Positions 34,490-42,812 of a DNA stretch of 64,000 nucleotides are shown here, piece by piece. The stretch's first letter is position 1. Every line of letters starts with the position of its first letter. The position numbers and the translations under genes were made by a program. Under the pieces are notes generated by a model, which saw nothing but the letters and a program-made list of their open reading frames with translations, was not told where the DNA came from and did no database searches. Origin of the DNA: G963665925 sp963678925. GTDB lineage: Bacteria > Bacillota > Clostridia > Peptostreptococcales > Acidaminobacteraceae. The DNA lies in assembly GCA_963678925.1 (NCBI GenBank), contig OY787533.1:4588001-4652000 (forward strand), read 5' to 3'.

Positions 34490-35125
34490 ATGAGTGCAAT
34501 TGAAGTAATTGGAAAAAGACATAGCGTTAGAAAATTCACCGATGCCCCTGTACCACAAGAGGATATCGAAAAAATGATCAAGGCGGCAACCCTTGCCCCT
34601 TCCGGCAAGAATGTTCAGAACTGGCATTTTGTTGTCATTAAGAATCAGCAGATGATCCAGGACATGGCAAAGGCAGTGGAAGCAAGAAATATCGAGCTGT
34701 CTGGATTTGCTGAAACAGACCAGGACAGAAAATTCTCCAAAATGATTAAATACCATACGGTTTTCAAGAATGCACCGGTTGTGATTCTTGTTTATGTTGG
34801 TCCTTATCCTGCAAGCGGACTGGAACTGATCAAGGCATCGGGCGCTTCCATGGACGAAATCCATACCTTCTTAAAGCCATCACCAGGCATACAGAATATT
34901 GGTGCTGCCATGCAAAACCTTCAGCTTGCTGCAGCAGATATGGGCTACGGTGGATGTTGGATGACTGGCTGCAATTACGCCGCTAAGCAAATTGAAGAGG
35001 TCGTAGGTTTTTCTAAGGAAGGTTATCAGCTGGCATGCATGACACCAATTGGTGTTCCAGAAAACACAAGTCAGATGAGCCCGCCTCGAAAGCCTGTAGA
35101 AGAAGTCATGACTGTGATTGAATAA
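34490..35125 (+). CDS. Nitroreductase-family flavoprotein
   Basis: A 211-residue FMN enzyme. The N-terminal RHSVRKFTDAPV, ATLAPSGKNVQNWHFVVI and the C-terminal MTPIGVP blocks are the family's FMN-binding signatures. It should reduce nitro groups, quinones or other electrophiles with NAD(P)H; the natural substrate cannot be told. The ATG at 34490 follows GGAGG; an upstream in-frame ATG lacks a good site. It is a single-gene unit on the plus strand with its own promoter and terminator. Confidence 0.92.
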   Translation: MSAIEVIGKRHSVRKFTDAPVPQEDIEKMIKAATLAPSGKNVQNWHFVVIKNQQMIQDMAKAVEARNIELSGFAETDQDRKFSKMIKYHTVFKNAPVVILVYVGPYPASGLELIKASGASMDEIHTFLKPSPGIQNIGAAMQNLQLAAADMGYGGCWMTGCNYAAKQIEEVVGFSKEGYQLACMTPIGVPENTSQMSPPRKPVEEVMTVIE

Positions 35126-35179
35126 ATCAGAGCCAGCTGTCTTGTAGATCTGACGAGGCAAACACAGATGAAACCAAAA

Positions 35180-35237
35180 AGGACCGTGACCTACACCTCT
35201 TGAAAAGAAGTGCAGATCATGGTCCTATTGTTTTTTC
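35180..35237 (+). terminator. Terminator after the nitroreductase gene
   Basis: AGGACC and GGTCCT arms with partial pairing across about 35 inner bases (including TCTTGAAAAGA), followed by TTGTTTTTT. Confidence 0.75.
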
Positions 35238-35246
35238 ATAAAGCTT

Positions 35247-36329
35247 TTAACGTGCCACGGTTTCCTTTATAAAAACTGACAGGTCATATTTCAAGTCAAT
35301 CTCATATGGATTCTGCCCCAGGCTATCCTCTATGATGCGTATGATCGGTCGTGTTGCATAACCGCGTCTCACATCAACAACGATGCCCTTTCGCCCATCC
35401 TCAAGCACCACAGTTTCCCCTGGCTTGTAAATGGTGATGTTCTCAATGAGTGTTTTGAGCAAATTTGCGTCAATACGTTCTATCGCTTCAGCCATCATGA
35501 CATCAAGCGCCTTGTAGATTGGCATTTTCTTCTGATATATGCGGTCTGAAGTCATGGCATCGAACATATCGCAAATGGCAACAACCCGGGTGTAAATGGA
35601 TATATACCCCGAATCAAGTCCGCGCGGATAGCCACTTCCATCAAGACGTTCATGGTGTCCGTAGACAATCTGCTTGGTAATGCCTGAAAGGGTGATATCG
35701 TCCTTAATAAGTTCGTAGCCTCTGGTTACATGCTCCTTGATGTGGTCATACTCATCTGGAGTAAGGGAGTTCGGCTTATTTAGAATATGATCTGCTATCT
35801 GCATCTTTCCAATATCATGCATGAGGGCGCCGAGCGCCATATGCTGAATCTTGTCCCGGTCCATCTGCAGGGCCAGGCCCACTACAATACTGAGTACAGA
35901 TACATTCACACTATGTGCATAGGTGTACATATCTGTTCCCATAAGCTCCACCATGTTGTACATACGCTCTGGCATATCTGCAAGCAGGTCAAACAAATCC
36001 TTTATGACATCACGGTACTCATTGATGATTTCTGTACTGATCATCTTGCCCTTGGATTCATTCAGCTGATTAAAGGACTTCTTCATAATGCGTTCAACCT
36101 TGGCAACGCTTTTGATTTTGACCTCATCAGGAATGATTGACATGGGCACGATGCCATCTGACAGCTCATCCTCGACATAAATATAATAGATATTGTTCCG
36201 CTTTAGACTGCTCACCATTCTTTTTGAAAGAACGACACCTGCTGCGAGGAGCATGGAAGAATCGGATGAATAAATAGTTTTTCCCAATATGTCGTTGTCG
36301 TTAATCGAATCAATTGCTACGAGTCGCAT
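35247..36329 (-). CDS. HD-GYP domain c-di-GMP phosphodiesterase
   Basis: A 360-residue cytoplasmic protein. An N-terminal domain of about 120 residues is followed by an HD-GYP domain at about 125-310, with HDIGK at 171-175 and HHERLDGSGYP ending at about 235. Such enzymes linearise c-di-GMP. A C-terminal domain with VVDVRRGYATRPIIRI follows. It opposes the two GGDEF proteins encoded within 10 kb. GGAGGTG precedes the ATG. Confidence 0.93.
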   Translation of the reverse strand: MRLVAIDSINDNDILGKTIYSSDSSMLLAAGVVLSKRMVSSLKRNNIYYIYVEDELSDGIVPMSIIPDEVKIKSVAKVERIMKKSFNQLNESKGKMISTEIINEYRDVIKDLFDLLADMPERMYNMVELMGTDMYTYAHSVNVSVLSIVVGLALQMDRDKIQHMALGALMHDIGKMQIADHILNKPNSLTPDEYDHIKEHVTRGYELIKDDITLSGITKQIVYGHHERLDGSGYPRGLDSGYISIYTRVVAICDMFDAMTSDRIYQKKMPIYKALDVMMAEAIERIDANLLKTLIENITIYKPGETVVLEDGRKGIVVDVRRGYATRPIIRIIEDSLGQNPYEIDLKYDLSVFIKETVAR

Positions 36330-36378
36330 ACCGACACCTCCTACCTAAGACATATATACCTTCAAACTCAATAAACTA

Positions 36379-39300
36379 TCATTGAATATCCATTTCAAAT
36401 TCAGAACTGGATTTCTTAAAATAACCATGTGCAAGCTGAAGGTATGCCTCCGGATCCAATGAAATAATTGCAGGAAAATCCTTGGCGCCTGTCTTTTCAA
36501 TCTCTTTCTTGAATCTTGCCCTTACTTTATTGAATATTCCAATCGAATATGGATTTTTCAATTTCTTTGCATACATCCCTGAAAACTCAAGATGTGCGTA
36601 AGCTTCATCAAACTTGTTTTTCTCGAGTTTGATCAAAGCCATGTAGCCCTCTGCAATTGCACGCTTCCATACAGTCCCATAGACATCGAACTGCCTGATG
36701 GCTTCTTCAAAATAGGCGCTCGCTTCGTCTTTTCTGCCAAAGTCAAAGGCCGTCTGACCTGCATTGGTCAAAAAGATGGAGGTGCATCTGGAAACCCCAG
36801 AAAGCTCACTGATTTCAATTGCCAGTTCATAGCTTTTCATAGCTTCATCGAACTTGCTTTGCATCCTGTGAAGGTCACCCAGATAATTATGGCAGGCGGC
36901 AATATTAAGTCTATACTTTCCGCGTCTGTTGTCAATGGACTTGAATAAGGCAATTGCTTCACGCAGTTCTGTTTCTGCTTCATCATACCTGTGCATGAGC
37001 ATAAGCGCAAGACCACGCAGACGCTTTATCATGCCTTCCTCTTCCTTTGACTCATAGTACTTCAATATTTCCAGGGCCTTACCTATGGAAACATTCATCA
37101 GGACTTCGTCGTAGGTCTGAACAGCATAATTGACAAGCTGGCGAATGCCCTTAAGCATAAAATCGAAATCGTGATGATCATTTGCCAGATCTATGAGCTC
37201 ATCTATGGCCTTTCTTCCCGTATCATAAAGTCCTTCTCTGATATAATATCTGCCCTGCATTAACAAAAGGCGCATCATGAGATTTTCCACTTCATTCTGA
37301 ATACGGGACTGCTCGCGGAGGATTTCCAAATCGGACTCTGCCTCTTTGAACCAGAGCATAACCCTGTTGTTGTCAGCAAGTCGAAGGGTCTTATTGTCTA
37401 TGCTGACATCAATCACCGGATAAAGCTCGTGCTCGAAGTTGAGAAACCCTTCGATATAGATGAGATGGTATTTCATAGCCTTGACCTGCTCGTCAGCCTG
37501 ACGATAATGATATATCAAACGCTCATATCCGTAGGTCTGAACATGCTGCAAAAACCACTCCGCAATTTTCAAATTGAGGACTTTTTTCTTCGTCCCGCTT
37601 AAATTCTCATAAATATACTCTCTGATTTTATGGTGTGAAAATGAAAACTGACCTGTATCAATGCCTTCCAGCAAGATATTCTTTGCCTGGAGCTCATCGA
37701 GCATATCTAACAGCTCAATCTCGCTTTTCCCACTGACCTCCCGCAGGGCTTCAAACTCGATTTTATCAGAAAAACACGCCGCCAGATCCAGGAGATTGGA
37801 CGTGTCACGCGTCAGCTCGTTAAATCGTCCTTCTATAATATTACGCATGGCTGGTGTCATTGAATTGTCTTCAGAGGCAAACAGTGCGTTAATATATTCC
37901 TTTATAAAGAAGGGATTTCCTTCCGTCTCCGTATAAATGACATCCACAATATCCACATCATTTATTTCTGTGTCCGTCTGCTTTAAAAAACCCTTTATGT
38001 CCGCTTTTGAAAATCTGGACAAATGCACCGCTTCAACAAGACCATTTCTCAGCAGCGTCGCTTTCATCTTCCTAACGGCATTGGAAGAACCGCTTCTCTT
38101 AAGTCCAATAATCATCAGCTTGTTGCGTCCATATTGCAGCATCAGGCTAGTGAGAATGGAAAGACTCATCTCATCCATCCACTGAAGGTCATCAATGGTC
38201 AGAACGATTTTGCAGTTTTCAGCAATGACACCAAACAGTTGACCTATTATATCCTCAAGAAGATGTACCTGAAGTGTTGGGCTCAGTGCGATACTCTGCT
38301 CCACGTCTATTTCATCAATAACCAGTCTGTCCGCAAAGGATGGAAAGACACGTATAAGCTCTCGCCGCCACTGAACTGGCCAGAAGATCTCCATACGGTT
38401 GGTCAGGTCAATAATCTGCTCCAGAATAGCGTGCCAAGGCTTTAAGTAGAAAGCCGCCTCTGACTGATAGCAAATAATACTCAGCATGACCGTACCCTGC
38501 TTATTCTTCCGATCATCCAGCCTTTGCTGGTTGAGGAAGTTCTGTAGCAGCGTCGTCTTCCCTATACCAGCTTCACCTTCAATAATGACGGATTTATAGG
38601 ATATCCCTGCTTCGTAGTTGCGCAGGGACTTGTTGATGGTCTCCAGCTCCTGTTTTCTGCCATACATGCTGGTTGCAGGCTTGGGTGCAGACTCCTCTTC
38701 CCGTTGCATTGCCAGTTTCTCAAAAAGACTCTTTGTTTCAAGGTCCGGTTCGACACCAAGGTCTTCGTTTAGAAGATTCTTCAGTGCCTGGAAAATCTTA
38801 AAGGATTTGTTTACATGTCCCGACTTCGCATAGGCGTCCATAATCAGCCTGTAAGCTCGCTCATCATAAGGGTCGACTTTAATGACCACCTGCATGGTCT
38901 GGATCAGATGGTTTAGGTCTTCGTCCTTTTCATGTTCCACGTTCTCATATGCAAACTCTGTGAATCGCTCCCGGCAGTGTTCTCTGAATCCGATGACCCA
39001 GTCATCGAAATTCATGGCATTCTTTACCGTATATCCCTGAAGAAAAGGACCCGTATACGCATCAATCTCTCTATCTTTGAGAAGTGAATCCACGTCACAC
39101 GTCAGTTCAATGCCTTCTCCAATTTCTACGACAGTACGTTTAGGTGTTTTAAGCGCTTGGTCACCCAAGGTCTTTTTAATCTGATATAGGGCATTACGCA
39201 GATTCTTTTTAGCAGTTTCTTCTTTTAGTTCGCTCCAAAATAAATTAACCAGCTCATCTCTGGTTACGCGTCTTCTAACGCATAAATAATAAAAAATAGC

Positions 39301-39384
39301 CTCTGCTTTTCTGAAAGGAAATTCTATCGTCTCGCCATTTATTACTATTTTAGGTACGCCAAAGAGTATGACTTGAATTTTCAT
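36379..39384 (-). CDS. SARP-type regulator with AAA ATPase and TPR domains
   Basis: A 1,001-residue cytoplasmic transcription factor. Residues 1-95 are an OmpR/SARP-like winged helix (VTRDELVNLFW, AKKNLRNALYQIKK) and about 98-235 a bacterial transcriptional activation domain. About 240-500 is an AAA/STAND ATPase with Walker A EGEAGIGKTT (269-278) and Walker B VLTIDDLQW. The rest is TPR-like. Signal-dependent oligomerisation on DNA is the expected mechanism. It resembles large SARPs of actinomycetes, but no biosynthetic gene cluster is nearby. GGGGGA precedes the ATG. Targets are unknown. Confidence 0.9.
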   Translation of the reverse strand: MKIQVILFGVPKIVINGETIEFPFRKAEAIFYYLCVRRRVTRDELVNLFWSELKEETAKKNLRNALYQIKKTLGDQALKTPKRTVVEIGEGIELTCDVDSLLKDREIDAYTGPFLQGYTVKNAMNFDDWVIGFREHCRERFTEFAYENVEHEKDEDLNHLIQTMQVVIKVDPYDERAYRLIMDAYAKSGHVNKSFKIFQALKNLLNEDLGVEPDLETKSLFEKLAMQREEESAPKPATSMYGRKQELETINKSLRNYEAGISYKSVIIEGEAGIGKTTLLQNFLNQQRLDDRKNKQGTVMLSIICYQSEAAFYLKPWHAILEQIIDLTNRMEIFWPVQWRRELIRVFPSFADRLVIDEIDVEQSIALSPTLQVHLLEDIIGQLFGVIAENCKIVLTIDDLQWMDEMSLSILTSLMLQYGRNKLMIIGLKRSGSSNAVRKMKATLLRNGLVEAVHLSRFSKADIKGFLKQTDTEINDVDIVDVIYTETEGNPFFIKEYINALFASEDNSMTPAMRNIIEGRFNELTRDTSNLLDLAACFSDKIEFEALREVSGKSEIELLDMLDELQAKNILLEGIDTGQFSFSHHKIREYIYENLSGTKKKVLNLKIAEWFLQHVQTYGYERLIYHYRQADEQVKAMKYHLIYIEGFLNFEHELYPVIDVSIDNKTLRLADNNRVMLWFKEAESDLEILREQSRIQNEVENLMMRLLLMQGRYYIREGLYDTGRKAIDELIDLANDHHDFDFMLKGIRQLVNYAVQTYDEVLMNVSIGKALEILKYYESKEEEGMIKRLRGLALMLMHRYDEAETELREAIALFKSIDNRRGKYRLNIAACHNYLGDLHRMQSKFDEAMKSYELAIEISELSGVSRCTSIFLTNAGQTAFDFGRKDEASAYFEEAIRQFDVYGTVWKRAIAEGYMALIKLEKNKFDEAYAHLEFSGMYAKKLKNPYSIGIFNKVRARFKKEIEKTGAKDFPAIISLDPEAYLQLAHGYFKKSSSEFEMDIQ

Positions 39385-39430
39385 TTTATTCCCCCGAAAT
39401 ATGGCTATAACCCGGATAATTGACTATTTA

Positions 39431-39459
39431 ATTATAACAGAAAGAGCCTCTATCGTCAG
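39431..39459 (-). promoter_or_regulatory. Sigma-A promoter of the SARP-type regulator
   Basis: CTGACG (-35) and a perfect TATAAT (-10) are separated by 17 bases on the minus strand. The expected start lies about 40 bases before the start codon. Confidence 0.7.
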
Positions 39460-39650
39460 TATATTTATAATTATTAAGGTCCCTCCCTGAATTTATTGAC
39501 GCACCCGATATCATCTATAAGAATATTGTGATATTTTGCAGGATTATAAAATCAAGACACTACTCTTGCGCGTGCACAAATAGCGTCTTGATTCTATAAA
39601 CGTACAGGGTCTGATAAGGCAATATGCCTATTTATTATTTCTACAATCTA

Positions 39651-39680
39651 AGAGCTGTCGTTTTCACGACAGCTCTTTTA
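39651..39680. terminator. Terminator downstream of ftcD
   Basis: AGAGCTGTCG and CGACAGCTCT form a 10-11-bp stem with a small loop. The better T-tract is on the plus strand, but the position, 44 bases after the ftcD stop, suggests that it ends the minus-strand histidine operon. Confidence 0.65.
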
Positions 39681-39723
39681 TGATTTTACTGAAATCCTTC
39701 TGATGGAATTCTATTATGAAATT

Positions 39724-40623
39724 CTATTCGATATCCATGATTCTCTTTTCAAGAACCTGGTTCATAGAGAACTCTTCAACACCAAGGTAGTATTCAGCAG
39801 TTTGGATCATAGCTTCCATAGGAAGAAGTCCGATAACTTCTGAACCGATTACATTAACACCGTAACGCTTGGCTTCGATGCGAATAAGCTCGAATGATCT
39901 GTAAAGAGGTGTTTTTGTGTAGTCAGTCATGTTCATAGAAACCTGAGTCAGGTTACGATCTTCCATTGCAATGCCAATGCCCTTGCAGTAACGCAGACCG
40001 CCGCTTAGATGACGAACACGCTTAGCGATTGCATTTGCAATATCAAGGTTGTTCGTGTCAAGAATTACATTGAATGCTACAAGTGGCATACGTGCGCCAA
40101 CTGCTGTAATACCTGCAGTTGGGTGAATTTCTGTACCAAAGTCAGGAATCCACTCTTCTTCTTTAACCTTCTCAGCCATACCTTCGAATTGGCCCTTACG
40201 AACCTTCGAAAGGTTTTGTCTATGTGAAGCTGACGCTGCTTTTTCGTATAGGAAAACTGGAATCTGGTGCTTTTCAAACACTGCTTTAGCAGTTGCTTTT
40301 GCAAGCTCAATTGCTTCTTCCATTGTGAAATTTTTAATTGGAATGAACGGAACAACATCCGTTGCGCCCATACGCGGATGCTGACCTTCATGCTTGTTCA
40401 TATCGATTAGCTCAGCAGCCATACCCATAGCATTTACAACAGCTTCCTTAAGTGCTTCAGGCTCGCCTACCAGAGTAACAACCGTTCTGTTATGGTCTTC
40501 GTCACTGCTGTAATCAAGCAGCTTCACACCATTTTTTCCTCTGAAGTTGTCAATAATTTTCTCAATTTTGTCTTTGTCCTTACCTTCACTGAAGTTAGGT
40601 ACACATTGTACGATTGTTTGCAT
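39724..40623 (-). CDS. ftcD: Glutamate formimidoyltransferase
   Basis: Transfers the formimino group from N-formiminoglutamate to tetrahydrofolate, releasing glutamate; the last step of this histidine pathway. At 299 residues it is the transferase domain alone, without the cyclodeaminase part. Blocks VPNFSEGKD, DEDHNRTVVTLVG and GMAAELIDMNKHEGQHPRMG are characteristic. AGGAGG is spaced for the ATG at 40623. It is the last gene of hutH-hutU-ftcD. The one-carbon unit it produces enters the folate pool also used by MetF and the glycine-cleavage enzymes. Confidence 0.95.
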   Translation of the reverse strand: MQTIVQCVPNFSEGKDKDKIEKIIDNFRGKNGVKLLDYSSDEDHNRTVVTLVGEPEALKEAVVNAMGMAAELIDMNKHEGQHPRMGATDVVPFIPIKNFTMEEAIELAKATAKAVFEKHQIPVFLYEKAASASHRQNLSKVRKGQFEGMAEKVKEEEWIPDFGTEIHPTAGITAVGARMPLVAFNVILDTNNLDIANAIAKRVRHLSGGLRYCKGIGIAMEDRNLTQVSMNMTDYTKTPLYRSFELIRIEAKRYGVNVIGSEVIGLLPMEAMIQTAEYYLGVEEFSMNQVLEKRIMDIE

Positions 40624-40651
40624 GAAAATTTCCTCCTGTGCATTACAGTAT

Positions 40652-40681
40652 GGAACTTGCATGACTCAGCATGCAAGTTCC
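40652..40681 (-). other. Intercistronic stem-loop between hutU and ftcD
   Basis: GGAACTTGCATG and CATGCAAGTTCC form a 12-bp perfect stem with a 6-base loop. No T-tract follows. It lies midway between the hutU stop and the ftcD ribosome-binding site. Confidence 0.7.
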
Positions 40682-40714
40682 CATTTTTCCAAACGTTGAC
40701 CTACAAATTTCTAA

Positions 40715-42751
40715 TTACTTCAACCCGTATTTGTTAAATGCATTTTCCACAAGGCCGCCAACAAGTTTCTCATCAGCAACGTATGGAATTGTAATATGAT
40801 CAGATCCGTCATAAAGCTGGTTGTATTCAATTGAAGTTTCAATTGCATGCTCATTTCTAGCCCAGTTACGACGAGATACGCCTACCATTGTATCCCATGG
40901 TACAGCACGACGAAGAATTCTGTCAACTCTTTCAGAACCGTCAAGAACCATACCGAAACCGCCGTTGATAGACTTGCTGATACCAACGCCGCCACCATTG
41001 TGAAGCGCTACCATTGTCATACCACGAGCAGCATTTCCTGCGAAACATTGTGTTGCCATTTCAGCAGTCATGTTTGAACCGTCATAAATGTTTGAAGTCT
41101 CACGGAATGGAGAATCTGTACCGCCAGTATCATGGTGGTCACGACCCAGCATAACTGGTCCGATTTCGCCTTTTCTAACCATATCGTTAAACTTAAGTGC
41201 AATGTTCATTCTACCAAGTGCATCTTGGTAAAGAATACGTGCTTGCGTACCAACAACAAGACCATTTTTGTCTGCGTCACGAACCCAAACATAGTTGTCT
41301 CTGTCCTGTGGACGTCTATTAGGGTCAATACAGCTCATTGCAGCCGCATCTGTCTTAAGCAAGTCTTCCTTCTTGCCTGACAGACATACCCATCTGAATG
41401 GTCCGTAGCCGTAGTCAAACAGCATTGGGCCCATGATGTCTTCAACATATGATGGCCAGATAAAGCCTTCAGACTCATCTTTGCCATTCTTACAGATTTC
41501 AGGTTGTCCAGCATCGTAAACTGCTTTCATGAATGCATTACCGTAATCGAAGAAGTAAGATCCATTTGCAGTAAGGTCCTTAATAAGCTCATAATGCTTA
41601 AGAAGCGTCTTGTTAACAAGTTCAACAAATTTCTTCTTGTCATTGCCAAGAAGCTCTGTACGCTCTTCAAATGTAAGACCTTGTGGACAGTAGCCGCCAT
41701 CGTATGGAACGTGGCAAGAAGTCTGGTCAGACAGCAGGTGGATTTGAACCTTGTTGTCCACTGCGTATTGCAGCAGGTCAACAATATTGCCGAAGAATGC
41801 GATCGCACGGCCTTCGCCCTTGTCCATGTACTCTTTTGCTTCTGCAAATGCTTCCTTAGGATCTGCAGTCCAAGAATCTACCCATCCTTGCTCATGACGT
41901 GTCTCAATTCTAGATTTATCGACTTCGGCAATGATACCAACGCCGTTTGCAATCTTAACCGCTTTACCTTGAGCGCCTGACATACCACCAAGACCTGAAG
42001 TTACATATAGGAATCCACCCAGATCCTGATCGCCAGTAATACCGTACTTCAGACGGCCTGCGTTCAGAACTGTATTGAAAGTACCGTGAACGATACCCTG
42101 TGGTCCAATGTACATCCAGCCGCCTGCAGTCATTTGGCCGTAGTTTGATACGCCCATAGCAGCTGCTTTGTTCCAGTCTTCTGGATTGTCGTACATACCG
42201 ATCATTAGACCGTTTGTAATCAGAACACGTGGTGCTTCAGGAGAAGAATGGAAAAGACCCAGCGGGTGTCCACTCATGACAACAAGTGTCTGGTCCTGAG
42301 TCATGACTTCAAGATACTTCTTGATAAGTCTGTACTGCATCCAGTTCTGGCATACACGGCCTGTTTCACCGTAAGTAACCAGCTCATATGGATAGAGTGC
42401 GATATCAAAGTCAAGGTTATTGTCAATCATAACCTGAACGCCTTTTGCTTCAGTAATACCTTTGTACTCTTCTAGAGGCTTTCCACTTAGGTGGCCTTCT
42501 GGACGGAAACGGTAGCCGTAAATTCTACCGTGCTCCATAAGTTCTTCCATGAACTCAGGTGCCAAAATCTCATGGAACTCTTCCGGAACATAACGAAGAG
42601 CATTTTTAAGAGCTGTCTCTGTTTGTTTTTGAGTCAGTGTAAACTCTCTCTTAGGTGCACGTCTATAACCTGCTTCGAATTTCGGATATTCAGGCAATAC
42701 ATTGTCCAGTTTGACCGTCATTGCCTCGCCAATCGCTTGATTGCTAATCAT
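40715..42751 (-). CDS. hutU: Urocanate hydratase
   Basis: NAD-dependent enzyme converting urocanate to imidazolonepropionate. At 678 residues it belongs to the long class found in clostridia and streptococci, not the 550-residue Pseudomonas type. The NAD-binding and active-site regions are conserved, for example VMSGHPLGLFHSSPEAPR, GGWMYIGPQGIVHGT, GRDHHDTGGTDSPFRET and LHNGGGVGISKSING. GAGGTGA precedes the ATG. It follows hutH by about 60 bases. No hutI (imidazolonepropionase) gene is in the window. Confidence 0.96.
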   Translation of the reverse strand: MISNQAIGEAMTVKLDNVLPEYPKFEAGYRRAPKREFTLTQKQTETALKNALRYVPEEFHEILAPEFMEELMEHGRIYGYRFRPEGHLSGKPLEEYKGITEAKGVQVMIDNNLDFDIALYPYELVTYGETGRVCQNWMQYRLIKKYLEVMTQDQTLVVMSGHPLGLFHSSPEAPRVLITNGLMIGMYDNPEDWNKAAAMGVSNYGQMTAGGWMYIGPQGIVHGTFNTVLNAGRLKYGITGDQDLGGFLYVTSGLGGMSGAQGKAVKIANGVGIIAEVDKSRIETRHEQGWVDSWTADPKEAFAEAKEYMDKGEGRAIAFFGNIVDLLQYAVDNKVQIHLLSDQTSCHVPYDGGYCPQGLTFEERTELLGNDKKKFVELVNKTLLKHYELIKDLTANGSYFFDYGNAFMKAVYDAGQPEICKNGKDESEGFIWPSYVEDIMGPMLFDYGYGPFRWVCLSGKKEDLLKTDAAAMSCIDPNRRPQDRDNYVWVRDADKNGLVVGTQARILYQDALGRMNIALKFNDMVRKGEIGPVMLGRDHHDTGGTDSPFRETSNIYDGSNMTAEMATQCFAGNAARGMTMVALHNGGGVGISKSINGGFGMVLDGSERVDRILRRAVPWDTMVGVSRRNWARNEHAIETSIEYNQLYDGSDHITIPYVADEKLVGGLVENAFNKYGLK

Positions 42752-42776
42752 TCAAATCACCTCGCTACTTTATCAA

Positions 42777-42802
42777 GGCAGCTCCAATTGAACGAAGCTG
42801 CC
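42777..42802 (-). other. Intercistronic stem-loop between hutH and hutU
   Basis: GGCAGCT and AGCTGCC form a 7-bp stem with a 12-base loop in the gap between hutH and hutU. No T-tract follows. Confidence 0.55.
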
Positions 42803-42812
42803 ATCAAACTGC

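Larger units (their letters stand above)
39385..39723. other. Gene-free region between the SARP regulator and ftcD
   Basis: It holds a promoter for the SARP gene (39431-39459) and a hairpin near ftcD (39651-39680). Elsewhere I see only AT-rich sequence without an open frame or repeat. Confidence 0.6.

Noticed and set aside
41504..41980. Plus-strand open frame of 158 codons opposite hutU
   Set aside because: It mirrors the third positions of hutU, has no ribosome-binding site and resembles no known protein; a shadow frame. Other long plus-strand frames opposite real genes were rejected for the same reasons.
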